Shown here: piece by piece, positions 63,854 to 64,000 of the stretch | Position numbering within the stretch: the first letter of the stretch is position 1 | Layout: each line of letters begins with the position of its first letter | From: Dendrolimus kikuchii | Taxonomy: Eukaryota > Arthropoda > Insecta > Lepidoptera > Lasiocampidae | Reading direction: 5' to 3' | NCBI GenBank assembly: GCA_019925095.2 | Contig: CM034388.1 | Coordinates: forward strand, 26,728,934-26,792,933 | Length of the DNA stretch: 64,000 bases | The notes under the pieces: model-generated | The model's input: the letters and a program-made list of their open reading frames with translations, nothing else | Told to the model about the DNA's origin: nothing | Databases searched by the model: none | Program-made: the position numbers and the translations under genes

Positions 63854-63955
63854 GGAGGTGGGGGCCTTGCCTTGGCCCCCGGAGTCAGGTACGAGGTGTC
63901 GTTACTCACCTAAGGCTTCGCCACAAAGCCCCCCTGCGCGTTATGTATTTATTAT

Positions 63956-64000
63956 TAAAACGTAATCACGGCCGTGATCACGGCCACTGAAAAGTGGCCG
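63956..64000 (+). mobile_element. Penelope-like terminal region, cut by window end
   Basis: ACGGCCGTGATCACGGCCAC then TGAAAAGTGGCCG: the same stem-loop as at 60150-60170. The rest lies outside the window. Confidence 0.55.

Larger units (their letters stand above)
62056..63955 (-). mobile_element. RTE-like LINE, internally deleted
   Basis: On the minus strand: leader 63955-63410 (as at 21530-22070), endonuclease frame 63409 to about 62235, then directly the 3' UTR and family B end (GGGTTGTCTGGAAGAGATCG). The whole reverse transcriptase is missing, so about 2 kb was lost internally. The tail and termini are kept. Confidence 0.8.

Overview
The window looks like non-coding, repeat-packed nuclear DNA of an insect, most likely a moth or butterfly (Lepidoptera). 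It is AT-rich. There are no operons or long host reading frames, there are many poly-A or short-repeat tails, and several repeat types resemble ones I recall from lepidopteran genomes (RTE-like LINE 3' ends with ATCTCTC-type tails, CTAG-starting interspersed repeats, tRNA-headed SINEs, a mori/cecropia-type mariner). I found no host gene, rRNA gene or functional tRNA gene. Species assignment is inference.

Almost everything recognisable is a mobile element or its remains. Family letters are mine. Family A is a ~320 bp A-tailed SINE-like element with more than 20 copies. Its last ~90 bp resemble the 3' tail of a CR1/Jockey-like LINE (LINE Z; 12.6-12.96 kb, 44.5-45.6 kb, remnant at 2.6 kb), the usual sign that a LINE drives a SINE. 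LINE C is an RTE-type element with a TATG-repeat tail; it has eight 5'-truncated copies, most with 7-13 bp target duplications. Family D comprises six solo LTRs (TGTTAC...GTAACA, mostly with 4-5 bp ATAT(T) duplications) and no internal region. A second RTE element is split between a 5' leader at 21.5 kb and a 5'-plus-endonuclease copy at 62-64 kb that lacks its reverse transcriptase. Other elements are mariner (54.5-55.8 kb), Penelope-like pieces (48.1, 59.2-60.2 and 63.96 kb), a TIR DNA element (47.4-48.1 kb), an R1-like LINE end (36.1-37.1 kb), an RNase-H-bearing LINE end (14.0-14.5 kb), and tRNA-derived SINEs (families N and O).

Layout. 0-10 kb: old interspersed repeats (E, J, I), A copies, two solo LTRs, and a tandem duplication (9.2-10.2 kb) interrupted by two elements. 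10-20 kb: LINE ends, SINEs, a TIR-like repeat holding two nested retroposons, and an 886 bp insertion rich in CGATA motifs, whose empty site survives in an inverted copy at 26 kb. 20-35 kb: RTE leader, LINE C copies, foldbacks, solo LTR and a CATACGT minisatellite. 35-46 kb: a three-level nest (A containing an R1-like LINE containing A), a G-rich run, two solo LTRs, 2.4 kb of featureless AT-rich DNA, and LINE Z carrying two insertions. 46-58 kb: TIR element, three tandem CTAG repeats, and mariner inside a LINE. 58-64 kb: a very young retroposon pair member (K), a Jockey-like LINE interrupted by a rearranged Penelope-like element, and the deleted RTE.

Nothing here works together as a pathway. 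The biology is retroposition and its by-products: tail sharing, 5' truncation, nested insertion and tandem duplication. Percentages and alignments were judged by eye.
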